A DNA stretch of 8,174 nt from Microbacteriaceae bacterium (GCA_003454135.1 DMKW01000089.1:1-8174); one strand, 5' to 3'. Shown: positions 1-7,788, counted from the stretch's first letter. Notes: a model not told the origin generated them from the letters alone. Made by a program: numbers and translations.

Positions 1-2
1 GC

Positions 3-182
3 TCAAAGCCTCAAATACTCAGCAATGACCTGCAAGTCATCAAACGCCACATTTTGGTCATGTTCGGCGAGTGCTAGAAGATCCACGGTCGTGGTGGCGG
101 AAGCGGCTAACTGGCCGACAGTTATGTGGCGATTCACGAGCATGCTGCGAAATCGCCTCGCACTCACGCTCACCTCGGCCAT
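3..182 (-). CDS. Small XRE-family helix-turn-helix protein (59 aa)
   Basis: Reading the minus strand from an ATG at 182-180 to a TGA at 5-3 gives a 59-residue protein. Its layout resembles a single Cro/C1 domain: helix 1 (residues 7-19), a TVGQLAASA segment as helix 2 (about 21-29), a putative recognition helix TTTVDLLALAEHD (30-42), and a closing helix FDDLQVIAEYLRL (47-59). The LAxxA, the E of the recognition helix and the DLxxIAxYL tail are typical XRE positions. The E is followed by HDQN rather than the common RGxx/NGxx. An in-frame TAG at 194-192 leaves this ATG as the first available start; the upstream AGAG, 7 nt away, is only a weak ribosome site. Third-position GC is visibly lower than in the hsd genes. 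It is divergent from the gene at 337 and could regulate it (inference). A decayed or larger split regulator is the main alternative. Confidence 0.55.
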   Translation of the reverse strand: MAEVSVSARRFRSMLVNRHITVGQLAASATTTVDLLALAEHDQNVAFDDLQVIAEYLRL

Positions 183-336
183 GGGATGACTCTATGAGCA
201 GGGCCGGCATTAGTCTTCTGTCTCACCGGTGCGGCGTGAAGCGCTCGCTTCGGGACTTGATTCACGCGAAGTCATGCAGCGAACGCCAGGAACGGGCATT
301 TCTGGCTGACAGACTGTGGATGACGGAAGAGACAAT
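183..336. promoter_or_regulatory. Divergent intergenic region with nested inverted repeats
   Basis: This 154-nt spacer separates the small XRE gene (minus) from the gene at 337 (plus), so promoters for both should lie here. I see no convincing -35/-10 pair. It does contain several overlapping dyads. GAAGCG-CT-CGCTTC (238-251) is perfect. GCGTGAA at 234-240 pairs with TTCACGC at 261-267. CTTCG at 248-252 pairs with CGAAG at 267-271. GACTT at 254-258 pairs with AAGTC at 269-273. An 8-bp palindrome CACCGGTG lies at 224-231. The hairpins are mutually exclusive. They may be an operator region or chance. Confidence 0.35.
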
Positions 337-1218
337 GTGGACCGCTTCAGAATTGATCCTGAGATTTCTATGCCTTGGGTGGAGGTCGCTCAGTCCTCAC
401 GGATCCTCAGAGATGTACTTTCTCAAATCGGTGACCCGTTGCAGGACTCTGCTTTCGCGCACATCAATTCGATGTACCCGACCGAGCTTGCTTCGGGCTG
501 GATCCGTGACTACCTCAGCGCGGCAATCGAGCACTTAGAACTTTGGGCAGACGTTGCGGCGCCACTCCGTTTCCACGAAGAGGCCGTCGTGGTTCACAAG
601 CTTCGGCCGGTGCAGGCCCTCGCTCGCGCCTGCGTCGAGTCCGCGGCGCAAGCGGTATGGATGATGGACGCAGGGAACGCCCGCGACTGCACTCTTCGTC
701 ACCTCTGCCTCGTGCTCGACGACATCGACGAGGAACGCAAGGTCACGCCACTTGGCGAGAAACACCGGTTTGTCGAAGCACGACAAGCGCTGCTCGACAG
801 CGTCGCTGCTAACGCAACCGAGGAGCAGATAGGCAGATTCCCTGGGTACATGGCCATCGTGAAGATGGCGTCGGCGGCCGTAGCCGAAAAGGGGTCCAAG
901 GAGGGCGCAATTCGCGACCCGATTGAGGTCGAGCGGCTGTGGCGCTCGGCGGCCGGGTCATCTCACGGAAAACGCTGGCCGTCTGTGGCGCTGCAGATCT
1001 CGATACCCGCGGAAGAACTCACATCCGGTAGGTTGATGACCGGCACGATGCCTGACCCGCTGGCAATTACGCAGATCCTCAAGCTCGCGGATGCGGTTGT
1101 CACCTACGGTGTCGTGAGGTTCGCCGTTTATGCCGGCTACGAACCTCAGCTCGCGAAGATGATGAGCGACGCGGCTGCGCGGTTGTCCGCTGTGTTGCCG
1201 CGCAAGGACGAAGAGTAA
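337..1218 (+). CDS. Uncharacterised helical protein, weakly DUF5677/HEPN-like
   Basis: I do not recognise this protein with certainty. The reading frame opens after a TGA at 307-309. The first start is GTG at 316, but GTG at 337 has a GGAAGAG ribosome site at 325-331 with a 5-nt gap, so I chose 337 (293 aa). ATG at 370 is a later option. The sequence is mostly predicted helix with no signal peptide; the moderately hydrophobic stretch near residues 240-266 is too polar to be a clear membrane segment. Two spots recall uncharacterised helical proteins of the DUF5677/HEPN-like type. One is an R-x3-E helix (ARACVESAAQAVWMM, about residues 95-110). The other is a SAAGSSHGKRW stretch (about 204-214), similar to the Ser/His-Gly motif of those proteins. 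That link is from memory and weak. The gene lies divergent from a mini-XRE gene and converges on hsdR, which fits a defence-island cargo gene. No function is assigned. Confidence 0.8.
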   Translation: MDRFRIDPEISMPWVEVAQSSRILRDVLSQIGDPLQDSAFAHINSMYPTELASGWIRDYLSAAIEHLELWADVAAPLRFHEEAVVVHKLRPVQALARACVESAAQAVWMMDAGNARDCTLRHLCLVLDDIDEERKVTPLGEKHRFVEARQALLDSVAANATEEQIGRFPGYMAIVKMASAAVAEKGSKEGAIRDPIEVERLWRSAAGSSHGKRWPSVALQISIPAEELTSGRLMTGTMPDPLAITQILKLADAVVTYGVVRFAVYAGYEPQLAKMMSDAAARLSAVLPRKDEE

Positions 1219-1324
1219 GACTCGCGAAGTGGAACCGTGCGACAGAAGAGCTCACAGCTTGGTTCAGAGCGGTTGAGTTGCTCCAGCGGGCAAACGATCC
1301 GGGTCATTGGCCAGTCGGGGCGTT

Positions 1325-4300
1325 CTACTCCGCTCCGACGAGGTCATTCACGGCGGAATCGCGGAGCTTCTCGTACAGCCCCGCTCGCAGCAGGATATTC
1401 GCGAGTGGTTGCAGGTTGTCGAGTTGCAGCAGCGCTGTGATGGCCTTCTGGTGGCCGAGGCCTGCGATGTAGGGGATCTCGTCGAGTTCGGCCTGAATCG
1501 ATGGAGAGGACGCGAAGTCTGCGACCGTGTTCGCGATTGCCTCAGCCTGCAGGCGCGGGTTCTCGACAGCATGCCGCAGGATTGATTCGACGGCGCTCAC
1601 CTGGTCGACCTCGCTGACACCGGTGCCGGCGAACAGCTCGTTGATCTGCTCGATGACAGCCTGAAGCAGCCCGTACTTTGCCTCGCGTGGCTGCCCGGAA
1701 CCGGCAGCGGTGACGCCGATGAGTCCGCCGGACTCGCCGTGCGCCAATTTGAGTGCTTGCTGGTCGAGACGCCGCAATCGGTAGTGGGTGAGCACGATGT
1801 CGTCGGTGTTGATGATCGGGATGTCGTCCGTGTCTCGTTCAATGACCCGGCGGTAGACACGGAGGAAGATTGCCCACTTTTCGACGCGAGTGTCGCCGTA
1901 GTTGATGATCTGCGAGAGGAAGTCGTAGGCGCGCACGAACGCGGAGACGGTGCCGCGGAACTCTTCGAGGCGGCCCTTCTCGAGGTCGTCCTCGGCGTCG
2001 ATGGCGGTGCGCCACCGGTCCCAGAACACGTCACGCGATACCTTGATGTGGCTATAGAGCTGATTGTGGCTGGTGCCGCTCAGCCAGGCCGTCACGACTT
2101 TCTCGACGTCGTGCTCGTCGATGATGCTCATCGCCTGCAGCTTGCCGAGCATGTCGTGGATGATGTCCGGGTCAGATGCGGTCTGTAGTTCGGCATCCTC
2201 GTAGTACGTCTGGAACGCCGCGAGGATCTCGGTTGGGTCGTTGACGAAGTCAAGAACGTAAGTGTTCTCCTTGCCGGGGATGACCCGGTTCAGCCGGGAA
2301 AGGGTTTGCACGGCTGTGATGCCAGTGAGTTTCTTGTCGACGTACATGCCCACGAGCAGCGGCTGGTCGAACCCAGTCTGGAACTTGTTCGCGACGATCA
2401 TCACCTGGTAGTCGTCACCATCGAATGCCTGCTCCAGGGCGCGGCCTTTCAGGCCCGGGTTCATGGATGTCTCGGTGAAGTCGTCCGGCCCGGACTCGGC
2501 ATCCGTCACCGAACCGGAGAACGCGACGAGTGCAGCCAGTTCCCCGTCGAGGTTCTGCTCACGCAGATAGGCGTCGACGGCGCGCTTATATCGGACGGCT
2601 TCCTTGCGGGATCCGGTCACGATCATGGCCTTGCCGCGCCCGCCGAGCTCAGTCTGCACGTTCGCGCGGAAATGCTCGACGATCACCTGGACCTTTTGGG
2701 CGATATTGTGCGGGTGCAACCGCACCCACCGCATCAGCTCGCTGTTGGCCTTGTTCGTGTCTACTTCCACGTCAACGGATGCGTCGTGCGCGTGGGCAAT
2801 CTTGAACGCGAGGTCGTAGGTGACGTAGTTCTTCAGCACGTCGAGGATGAAGTGCTCCTCGATGGCCTGCTTCATCGGGTAGAGATCAAACGCACTCGGA
2901 ACACCCGTCACAGGGTCGGGGCGCCCGAATAGTTCGACCGTTTTGCCCTTCGGCGTGGCGGTGAATGCGAGGAAAGTGAGCGTGCCGACACCGACCTTTC
3001 TCTCCATCAGGTCAGCGAGTACGTTCTCCGCATCGACCTCAACCTCGCCTTCCGCGTCTGTGTCAGCGTTCGCGTCGAGGGCTGCTCCGGCCGTGAGCAC
3101 CTGCTTGAGTGAGGCGGCGGCCTCGCCGGTCTGGGATGAGTGCGCCTCATCGGCGATCACCGCGTAGCAGCGGCCGCGTAGCCCGGCATGCTCTTCAATC
3201 GCAGCCAGGGCGTGTGGAAACGTCTGCAGCGTGACGCCGATGATCTGCTTGCCGGCGAGCAGCGCCTCGGCAAGTCGCTTGGACTTGGATGCCTCGCCGC
3301 CCCGTGTGATCGGCTGAAACACCCCCGCGGTGGATTCCAGTTGCTCGATTGCGCGCTGCAACTGTCCATCGAGTACGGTGCGGTCGGAGACGACGATGAC
3401 GCCGTCGAACACCTTTGTTCCGTCGTCGCGGTGGAGCGAGGCTAAACGGTGCGCGGCCCAGGCGATGGAGTCGGTCTTGCCCGAGCCGGCAGAATGCTGG
3501 ATCAGGTAGTTGTGGCCGGGGCCCTCCTCGCGGGCGGCAGCCTCGAGTCGGGTGACGGCACGCCACTGGTGGTACCGGGGGAACCGCAGCGACTTCGCGT
3601 AGCTCTTTTTGCCAGTGATCGCATCCTGCTTCTCCTCGAAGCGGTAGTGCAGGAATCGTCCCACCAAGTCGAGCCAGGTGTCGCGCTCGAGGGTCTCCTG
3701 CCAGAAGTAAGCGGACGGGCTCGTGCCCCCGATTGGCGGGTTCCCCGCCCCGTGGTCTCGGCCCCGGTTGAATGGCAGGAAGCGCGTGTTCACCCCGTTG
3801 AGGCGGGTGGTCATGTGCACTTCCTCGTTCGAGACGACGAAGTGCACCAGGGCGCCACGCCCGAACTCCAGGAGTGGCTCGCCCGTCGGTGGACGGTCCT
3901 GTGCGTACTGCTTCAGGGCTGCCGCCGCCGATTGGGTGAGGTCGGTCTTCAGTTCCACCGTCGCCACTGGCACGCCATTGATGAAGAACACCAGGTCGAG
4001 CTCGTTCTGGTTTTTCGTTGAGTAGCGCACCTGGCGCATCACCCGCAACCGGTTCAGCGCATACCGCTCGGACACGACTGCGTTCAGCCCTGTGGCCGGC
4101 CGCACCTGGAACAACGAGAAGCGCGCCGGGGTCACGTCGACTGGCTTCTTCAGCACATGAAGTGTGCCCCCGCCATTCATCGGGTCGGTCGACTGTGCCT
4201 TTGCAATTCGATCCAGAATGCGTGCAGATGCTTGGACGCGTGCGCTCTCGGAAGCCTCGGGCTTCAGGACCTTCGCGAGCTCATCCTGCTGGGTAGTGCC

Positions 4301-4438
4301 CAGCCAGGCAAACACGTCCTCGGGAAATAGGGCACGCTCATGGTCGTAACCGTCATCGTTCGGCGAGTACTCCCAGCCGTGCGCCCCCAGGAACTCACAG
4401 ATCTCTGTCTCGAACTCGATCTCGTGTTGAAGTCCCAC
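1325..4438 (-). CDS. hsdR: Type I restriction enzyme R subunit (translocase/nuclease)
   Basis: This 1037-residue protein is the motor and nuclease subunit of a type I R-M complex. It binds HsdM2-HsdS on unmethylated target DNA, pulls DNA in using ATP and cuts far from the site. An N-terminal nuclease domain shows D148 and E162-L-K164 (the D...ExK core), followed by Q177-Y178. The SF2 helicase motor has Walker A HSAGSGKT (315-322), DEAH (430-433), FTATP motif III (492-496), a VANKFQTGFDQP motif V region (682-692) and QTLSRLNR motif VI (711-718). The helical C-terminal part (about 740-1037) is the expected region for binding the methylase core. An acidic low-complexity stretch (about 452-475) sits between DEAH and motif III. 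The length is normal for the family and all core motifs are intact. The start is GTG at 4438-4436, overlapping the hsdS stop by one base (TAGTG), with a weak G-rich ribosome site. This implies translation coupled to hsdS. The gene converges on the one ending at 1218. Confidence 0.97.
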   Translation of the reverse strand: MGLQHEIEFETEICEFLGAHGWEYSPNDDGYDHERALFPEDVFAWLGTTQQDELAKVLKPEASESARVQASARILDRIAKAQSTDPMNGGGTLHVLKKPVDVTPARFSLFQVRPATGLNAVVSERYALNRLRVMRQVRYSTKNQNELDLVFFINGVPVATVELKTDLTQSAAAALKQYAQDRPPTGEPLLEFGRGALVHFVVSNEEVHMTTRLNGVNTRFLPFNRGRDHGAGNPPIGGTSPSAYFWQETLERDTWLDLVGRFLHYRFEEKQDAITGKKSYAKSLRFPRYHQWRAVTRLEAAAREEGPGHNYLIQHSAGSGKTDSIAWAAHRLASLHRDDGTKVFDGVIVVSDRTVLDGQLQRAIEQLESTAGVFQPITRGGEASKSKRLAEALLAGKQIIGVTLQTFPHALAAIEEHAGLRGRCYAVIADEAHSSQTGEAAASLKQVLTAGAALDANADTDAEGEVEVDAENVLADLMERKVGVGTLTFLAFTATPKGKTVELFGRPDPVTGVPSAFDLYPMKQAIEEHFILDVLKNYVTYDLAFKIAHAHDASVDVEVDTNKANSELMRWVRLHPHNIAQKVQVIVEHFRANVQTELGGRGKAMIVTGSRKEAVRYKRAVDAYLREQNLDGELAALVAFSGSVTDAESGPDDFTETSMNPGLKGRALEQAFDGDDYQVMIVANKFQTGFDQPLLVGMYVDKKLTGITAVQTLSRLNRVIPGKENTYVLDFVNDPTEILAAFQTYYEDAELQTASDPDIIHDMLGKLQAMSIIDEHDVEKVVTAWLSGTSHNQLYSHIKVSRDVFWDRWRTAIDAEDDLEKGRLEEFRGTVSAFVRAYDFLSQIINYGDTRVEKWAIFLRVYRRVIERDTDDIPIINTDDIVLTHYRLRRLDQQALKLAHGESGGLIGVTAAGSGQPREAKYGLLQAVIEQINELFAGTGVSEVDQVSAVESILRHAVENPRLQAEAIANTVADFASSPSIQAELDEIPYIAGLGHQKAITALLQLDNLQPLANILLRAGLYEKLRDSAVNDLVGAE

Positions 4439-5778
4439 TACGCAGTCCCCCCGACTACTCCTCGTACGTCGATCTTGCCCGTTACCGCCGCTGAAATCAG
4501 AGCGGCCCGCCGTTCCTTCGAGAGCGCGATTGCCTCGCGGGCGTCCGCGGTTGCCGCGTCGATCTCACTAGTCGCGCGGTCGAGGTGGTTCGAAATTGCT
4601 GCCCGTTCAGATGCGGGGGGCCACGGGAACTCGAAATTGTCCAAGGTTCCTTTGGTGAGTTGGTTTACGGTCGACGTCGAGAAGAGTCCCATTTGCGAAG
4701 CGAAGAGGGATGAGTTCAGCACCCATCGAAAGTACTGATTGTGCTCTGAACGTACGATGCTCATAAAAGCCCCGAAAGTCTGTCCAGCACCGGCTTCGCC
4801 AATGAACGCGTTCTTTCCGACCAACGCGCGGCTGCCATTTCGCGCGCACACCAAGAGGTCGGCCGGTTGGGTGACGAGTTCCGGAGGGATCGCCATTTTC
4901 ACTCTGACAACGTCGGTGTCGAGCTGGAGTTGTCCGTGCTGAATGTTGCCAGAACGCAGAACCATATGCGATCCCGGCTCATCCGCGTCTGCCAAATCGT
5001 TCGGTGAATATGTGAGGCCAATGAGTGAACGGCCGACATGTTTGAGGCGAGTTGTTGTCCACGCGGCTGGCACCTCACCCAGCCACTCGACGCCACTGTT
5101 TTGCATGCGGACCATTGGGTCGAGGCCTTTGGTGACAGCGTGACTGATCGTTGCTTCTCGCCGTTCGGCGAGTAGCGTGACGAGCTCTTCCTGATTAACA
5201 ACGAACGCATCGATCTCCGCCGTCTCGCGATCCAGAAAGCGAGCAATGGATTTCTGCTCTTCCGCAGGAAGGAACGGAAGTTCAATGCCACCGAGCTTCT
5301 CTGCGGAAACGTTGGGGATGGTCGCATACGAACCGAGGGACTCGAAGTGACCTCTTGCGCGCAGGAACTTGATGAAGAAATCGAGGTAGCGTCCCCGGTG
5401 ATCGCCCAACGCCCGCGCCCGAATCACATGGTTCTGGAAGGACCATTCAATGAGATCCTCCTTGAGATAGTCGGAGCGTCCAAACCCGGCCCCGCCCTCC
5501 ACGATCACGACGTCACCAGCTCGAAGGTCGAGTGACAAGGCTTCCGCGGCTGTGACCGGCATTTCCTTCACCTCGGCAAGGTCTACTCCGTAGTCCTGCA
5601 CGTTCCCCGCTCGAAGATACGGCCTAGGTTCCCCAACACCACTCGTCGAGTTCACCATCTTGCCCAGCGTCAATGAGTATGCGTATGCGATCCGACCCAG
5701 CCTCCAATGAGCTGGCACAGCTCCGAGCCACGCGGCCCCGCTGTCCTTGTACTCCGGGTATGGCTTCAGCTGTGTCAC
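4438..5778 (-). CDS. hsdS: Type I R-M specificity subunit
   Basis: This 446-residue protein sets the DNA target of both the methylase and the nuclease. It shows the classic two-fold repeat of HsdS. SGAAWLGAVPAHW (13-25) is echoed by SGVEWLGEVPAAW (228-240). RAGNVQ (56-61) is echoed by RSGNIQ (275-280). ARFLDRETAEIDA (179-191) is echoed by SNHLDRATSEIDA (396-408). Each half holds a target recognition domain (TRD, about 27-170 and 242-388). Each TRD is followed by a conserved helical spacer (about 176-218 and 391-435), ending in AVTKGLDP and AVTGKIDV. The two TRDs differ from each other, as expected for an asymmetric bipartite site. The start is GTG at 5778-5776, overlapping the hsdM stop by four bases (GTGA), with AGGTG as ribosome site just upstream. 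The TRD-coding DNA looks somewhat less GC-rich than hsdM and hsdR, a common sign of TRD exchange. The recognised sequence cannot be read from the protein. Confidence 0.96.
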   Translation of the reverse strand: MTQLKPYPEYKDSGAAWLGAVPAHWRLGRIAYAYSLTLGKMVNSTSGVGEPRPYLRAGNVQDYGVDLAEVKEMPVTAAEALSLDLRAGDVVIVEGGAGFGRSDYLKEDLIEWSFQNHVIRARALGDHRGRYLDFFIKFLRARGHFESLGSYATIPNVSAEKLGGIELPFLPAEEQKSIARFLDRETAEIDAFVVNQEELVTLLAERREATISHAVTKGLDPMVRMQNSGVEWLGEVPAAWTTTRLKHVGRSLIGLTYSPNDLADADEPGSHMVLRSGNIQHGQLQLDTDVVRVKMAIPPELVTQPADLLVCARNGSRALVGKNAFIGEAGAGQTFGAFMSIVRSEHNQYFRWVLNSSLFASQMGLFSTSTVNQLTKGTLDNFEFPWPPASERAAISNHLDRATSEIDAATADAREAIALSKERRAALISAAVTGKIDVRGVVGGTA

Positions 5779-7733
5779 GCCTTCACCTGCTCGAGACGGG
5801 CACGAATGCGCCCGAGCACGGCATCGAGATCGGCGTCAATCTCCTTGAGCGAGCGGGGAGGAACGAATTGGTAGAAGTGCCGGGTGAAGGGGATTTCGCA
5901 CCCTTCCTTTGTTTTGGACTCGTCGACCCAGGCGTCCGGAGCGAACGGGAGAACCTCGTTTGCGAAGTACTCATTGATGTCTTCGTTCCAGGGGACGTTC
6001 TCGGTGTCGCGGAGGTCGGCATCCGATTCGGGCTTCCCCTTGGCGTCTGTGACGACTGGGGCGGTCTCGTCGCGTTCGGAGAGGCCCGACAGGAATGACT
6101 TGAGCTGCGGTGTTGTGAGGGTGATTCCAGCAACCGTCAGCCGTTGTATGAGTTGTTTGGTGAAGGCTGCCTGGTCGGGCGTGGTGTCGATCGGGTTAGC
6201 GACGACCGCTGAGGTGAATTCGTGCCAGTCGAGGTCGAGCTTGGCGATCGGCTTCTGCTCAACACTGGCGTTGAGTCGTTCGAAGTTGAGAGCCCAGTTC
6301 AGGCGCAGGGGACGCTCCACGGTGATGGTGCGGTAGAAGAAGTCTTCGTTGGCGAAGGATTTCGAGTTGCCGGCATCCGTGAAGTCCCCATAGAGGCGCA
6401 CGATCTCGGAGATGTCGGTCTGGCCGAGTTCGTTGCGCTTGGAACCGAGACCCTTGCGCATCTTGCGGAATAGTTTCGAGCCGTCGATGAGCTGGACCTT
6501 GCACTTGCGTCCCGGAGCCTTGTCGGTGGAGAGCACCCAGATGTAGGTGGCGATGCCGGTGTTGTAGAACATATCGTTCGGGAGGGCGATGATCGCTTCG
6601 AGCAGGTCCCGTTCGAGGAGGAACTGACGGATGTTGGACTCGCCAGAGCCGGCTCCGCCCGTGAAGAGCGGGCTTCCGTTGAGGACGATCGCGGCCCGGC
6701 CGCCTTGGCTGTCGGCGCTCTTCGGGCGCATTTTCGAGACCAGGTGCAGGAGGAAGAGCATAGAGCCGTCGGAAACGCGGGGCAGGCCGGGGCCGAAGCG
6801 GCCGGCGTAGCCGCGGAGCGAGTGTTCCTCGGTGACCTTCTTCTGCTGCCTCTTCCAGTCGACGCCGAACGGCGGGTTCGAAAGGCAATAGTTGAAGGTG
6901 CTGCCGGCGTGGCCATCATCGAGGAGGGTGTCGCCAAAAACGATGGCGTCGACGGACTGGCCCTTGACTGTCATGTCGGCCTTGCAGATCGCGTAGGACT
7001 GCGGGTTGATTTCCTGCCCGGCGAGCGTGAGTGTCGCAGTCGGGTTCATCTCCCGGATGTGGTCTTCCGCGACTGAGAGCATTCCGCCGGTGCCGGCGGT
7101 CGGGTCGTAAATCGAGCGTACGACGTTGGGCTTAGTGAGGGTCTCGGAGTCGGGGGTGAGGAGCAGGTCGACCATGAGCTCGATCACGTCGCGCGGGGTG
7201 AAGTGCTCACCGGCGGTTTCGTTGGATGCTTCCGCGAACTTGCGGATCAACTCCTCGAAGATGTGACCCATCTCCTCGTTCGGCACCTTCTCCGGGGAGA
7301 GGTCGACCTCGGCGAAACGCTCGGTGACGTGGAAGAGGAGGTTGTGTTCGGCTAGTTCTTCGATGCGGTCGTCGATCTTGTACTTGACGAAGATGTCGCG
7401 CACGTTCTCGCTGAAGCCGTTGACGTACTCGCGGAGGTTTTCGGCCAGGTTATCCGCGTCGCCAAGGGTCTTCTGCAGGTCGAAGCGGCTCGTGTTGTAG
7501 AACGTGTACTCGTGCCCGGCCCGGTTCTTCAGAAGTGCCGGGCGCACGGGAAGTCCTTCCGTGTTCGCCTCAGCGATGGCGTCGAGCACCTTTCGCTTAG
7601 TCGGCGCGAGCACGGCGTCCAGGCGGCGCAGCACCGTGAACGGGAGGATCATGTCGCCGTACTGGTGTGCCTTGAAGCTGCCGCGCAGCAGATCCGCGAT
7701 TGACCAGATGAACGTAGCGTGGTTGTTGCTCAA
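5775..7733 (-). CDS. hsdM: Type I R-M DNA adenine-N6 methyltransferase subunit
   Basis: This 652-residue protein transfers a methyl group from S-adenosylmethionine to adenine N6 as the M2 part of the M2S and R2M2S complexes. An N-terminal helical HsdM_N domain (about 6-140) includes FIWSIADLLRG and the QYGDMILPFTVLRRLD segment. A GEHFTPRDV stretch (175-183) precedes the cofactor motif DPTAGTGG (210-217) and the catalytic motif IV NPPFG (286-290). A long C-terminal region (about 480-652) ends in a predicted helix rich in charged residues, which probably contacts HsdS. The start is TTG at 7733-7731. An in-frame TGA lies just upstream, no ATG or GTG fits, and AAGAGG is 8 nt away. The N-terminus then begins MSNNHATFIW, as usual for the family. 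It is the first gene of the M-S-R operon and overlaps hsdS by 4 nt. The motifs look intact, so activity is expected. Confidence 0.97.
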   Translation of the reverse strand: MSNNHATFIWSIADLLRGSFKAHQYGDMILPFTVLRRLDAVLAPTKRKVLDAIAEANTEGLPVRPALLKNRAGHEYTFYNTSRFDLQKTLGDADNLAENLREYVNGFSENVRDIFVKYKIDDRIEELAEHNLLFHVTERFAEVDLSPEKVPNEEMGHIFEELIRKFAEASNETAGEHFTPRDVIELMVDLLLTPDSETLTKPNVVRSIYDPTAGTGGMLSVAEDHIREMNPTATLTLAGQEINPQSYAICKADMTVKGQSVDAIVFGDTLLDDGHAGSTFNYCLSNPPFGVDWKRQQKKVTEEHSLRGYAGRFGPGLPRVSDGSMLFLLHLVSKMRPKSADSQGGRAAIVLNGSPLFTGGAGSGESNIRQFLLERDLLEAIIALPNDMFYNTGIATYIWVLSTDKAPGRKCKVQLIDGSKLFRKMRKGLGSKRNELGQTDISEIVRLYGDFTDAGNSKSFANEDFFYRTITVERPLRLNWALNFERLNASVEQKPIAKLDLDWHEFTSAVVANPIDTTPDQAAFTKQLIQRLTVAGITLTTPQLKSFLSGLSERDETAPVVTDAKGKPESDADLRDTENVPWNEDINEYFANEVLPFAPDAWVDESKTKEGCEIPFTRHFYQFVPPRSLKEIDADLDAVLGRIRARLEQVKA

Positions 7734-7741
7734 AGCGAGTG

Positions 7742-7747
7742 CCTCTT
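7742..7747 (-). promoter_or_regulatory. Ribosome binding site fixing the hsdM TTG start
   Basis: On the minus strand AAGAGG ends 8 nt before the TTG at 7733-7731. A TGA in the same frame lies directly before GAA-GAG-GCA-CTC-GCT-TTG, so no upstream start is possible. This supports the rare TTG start. Confidence 0.65.
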
Positions 7748-7752
7748 CTCAG

Positions 7753-7766
7753 GTGCGGTGCCGCAC
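7753..7766. promoter_or_regulatory. Perfect palindrome just upstream of the hsdM ribosome site
   Basis: GTGCGG-TG-CCGCAC is a perfect inverted repeat with a 2-nt centre, ending 6 nt before the AAGAGG ribosome site of hsdM. In the hsdM leader it could fold as a 5-bp hairpin with a 4-nt loop, or as DNA it could be an operator. Either could tune methylase expression. Function is inferred from position only. Confidence 0.4.
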
Positions 7767-7788
7767 TGCACCAACGATACAAGTCTGC

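Noticed and set aside
71..538. Plus-strand open frame of 155 codons at the left end
   Set aside because: It overlaps the mini-XRE gene and the first part of the 337-1218 gene in another frame. The product is rich in Arg, Ser, Trp and Cys with no recognisable domain.
1219..1324. Possible terminator between the convergent genes (GAACC at 1232-1236 with GGTTC at 1261-1265)
   Set aside because: The stem is only 5 bp with a 24-nt loop and no T-run follows on either strand, so I could not support a terminator.
2306..2932. Plus-strand open frame of 208 codons opposite hsdR
   Set aside because: It is fully antisense to the helicase and C-terminal part of hsdR. Its Val/His/Asp-rich composition is typical of a mirror frame in GC-rich DNA.
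3449..4021. Plus-strand open frame of 190 codons opposite the hsdR N-terminal half
   Set aside because: It is antisense to the nuclease and Walker A region of hsdR, with no ribosome site or domain of its own.
6259..6937. Two minus-strand open frames of about 210 codons inside hsdM
   Set aside because: They are out-of-frame shadows of hsdM with Arg/Pro/Ser-rich, low-complexity products.
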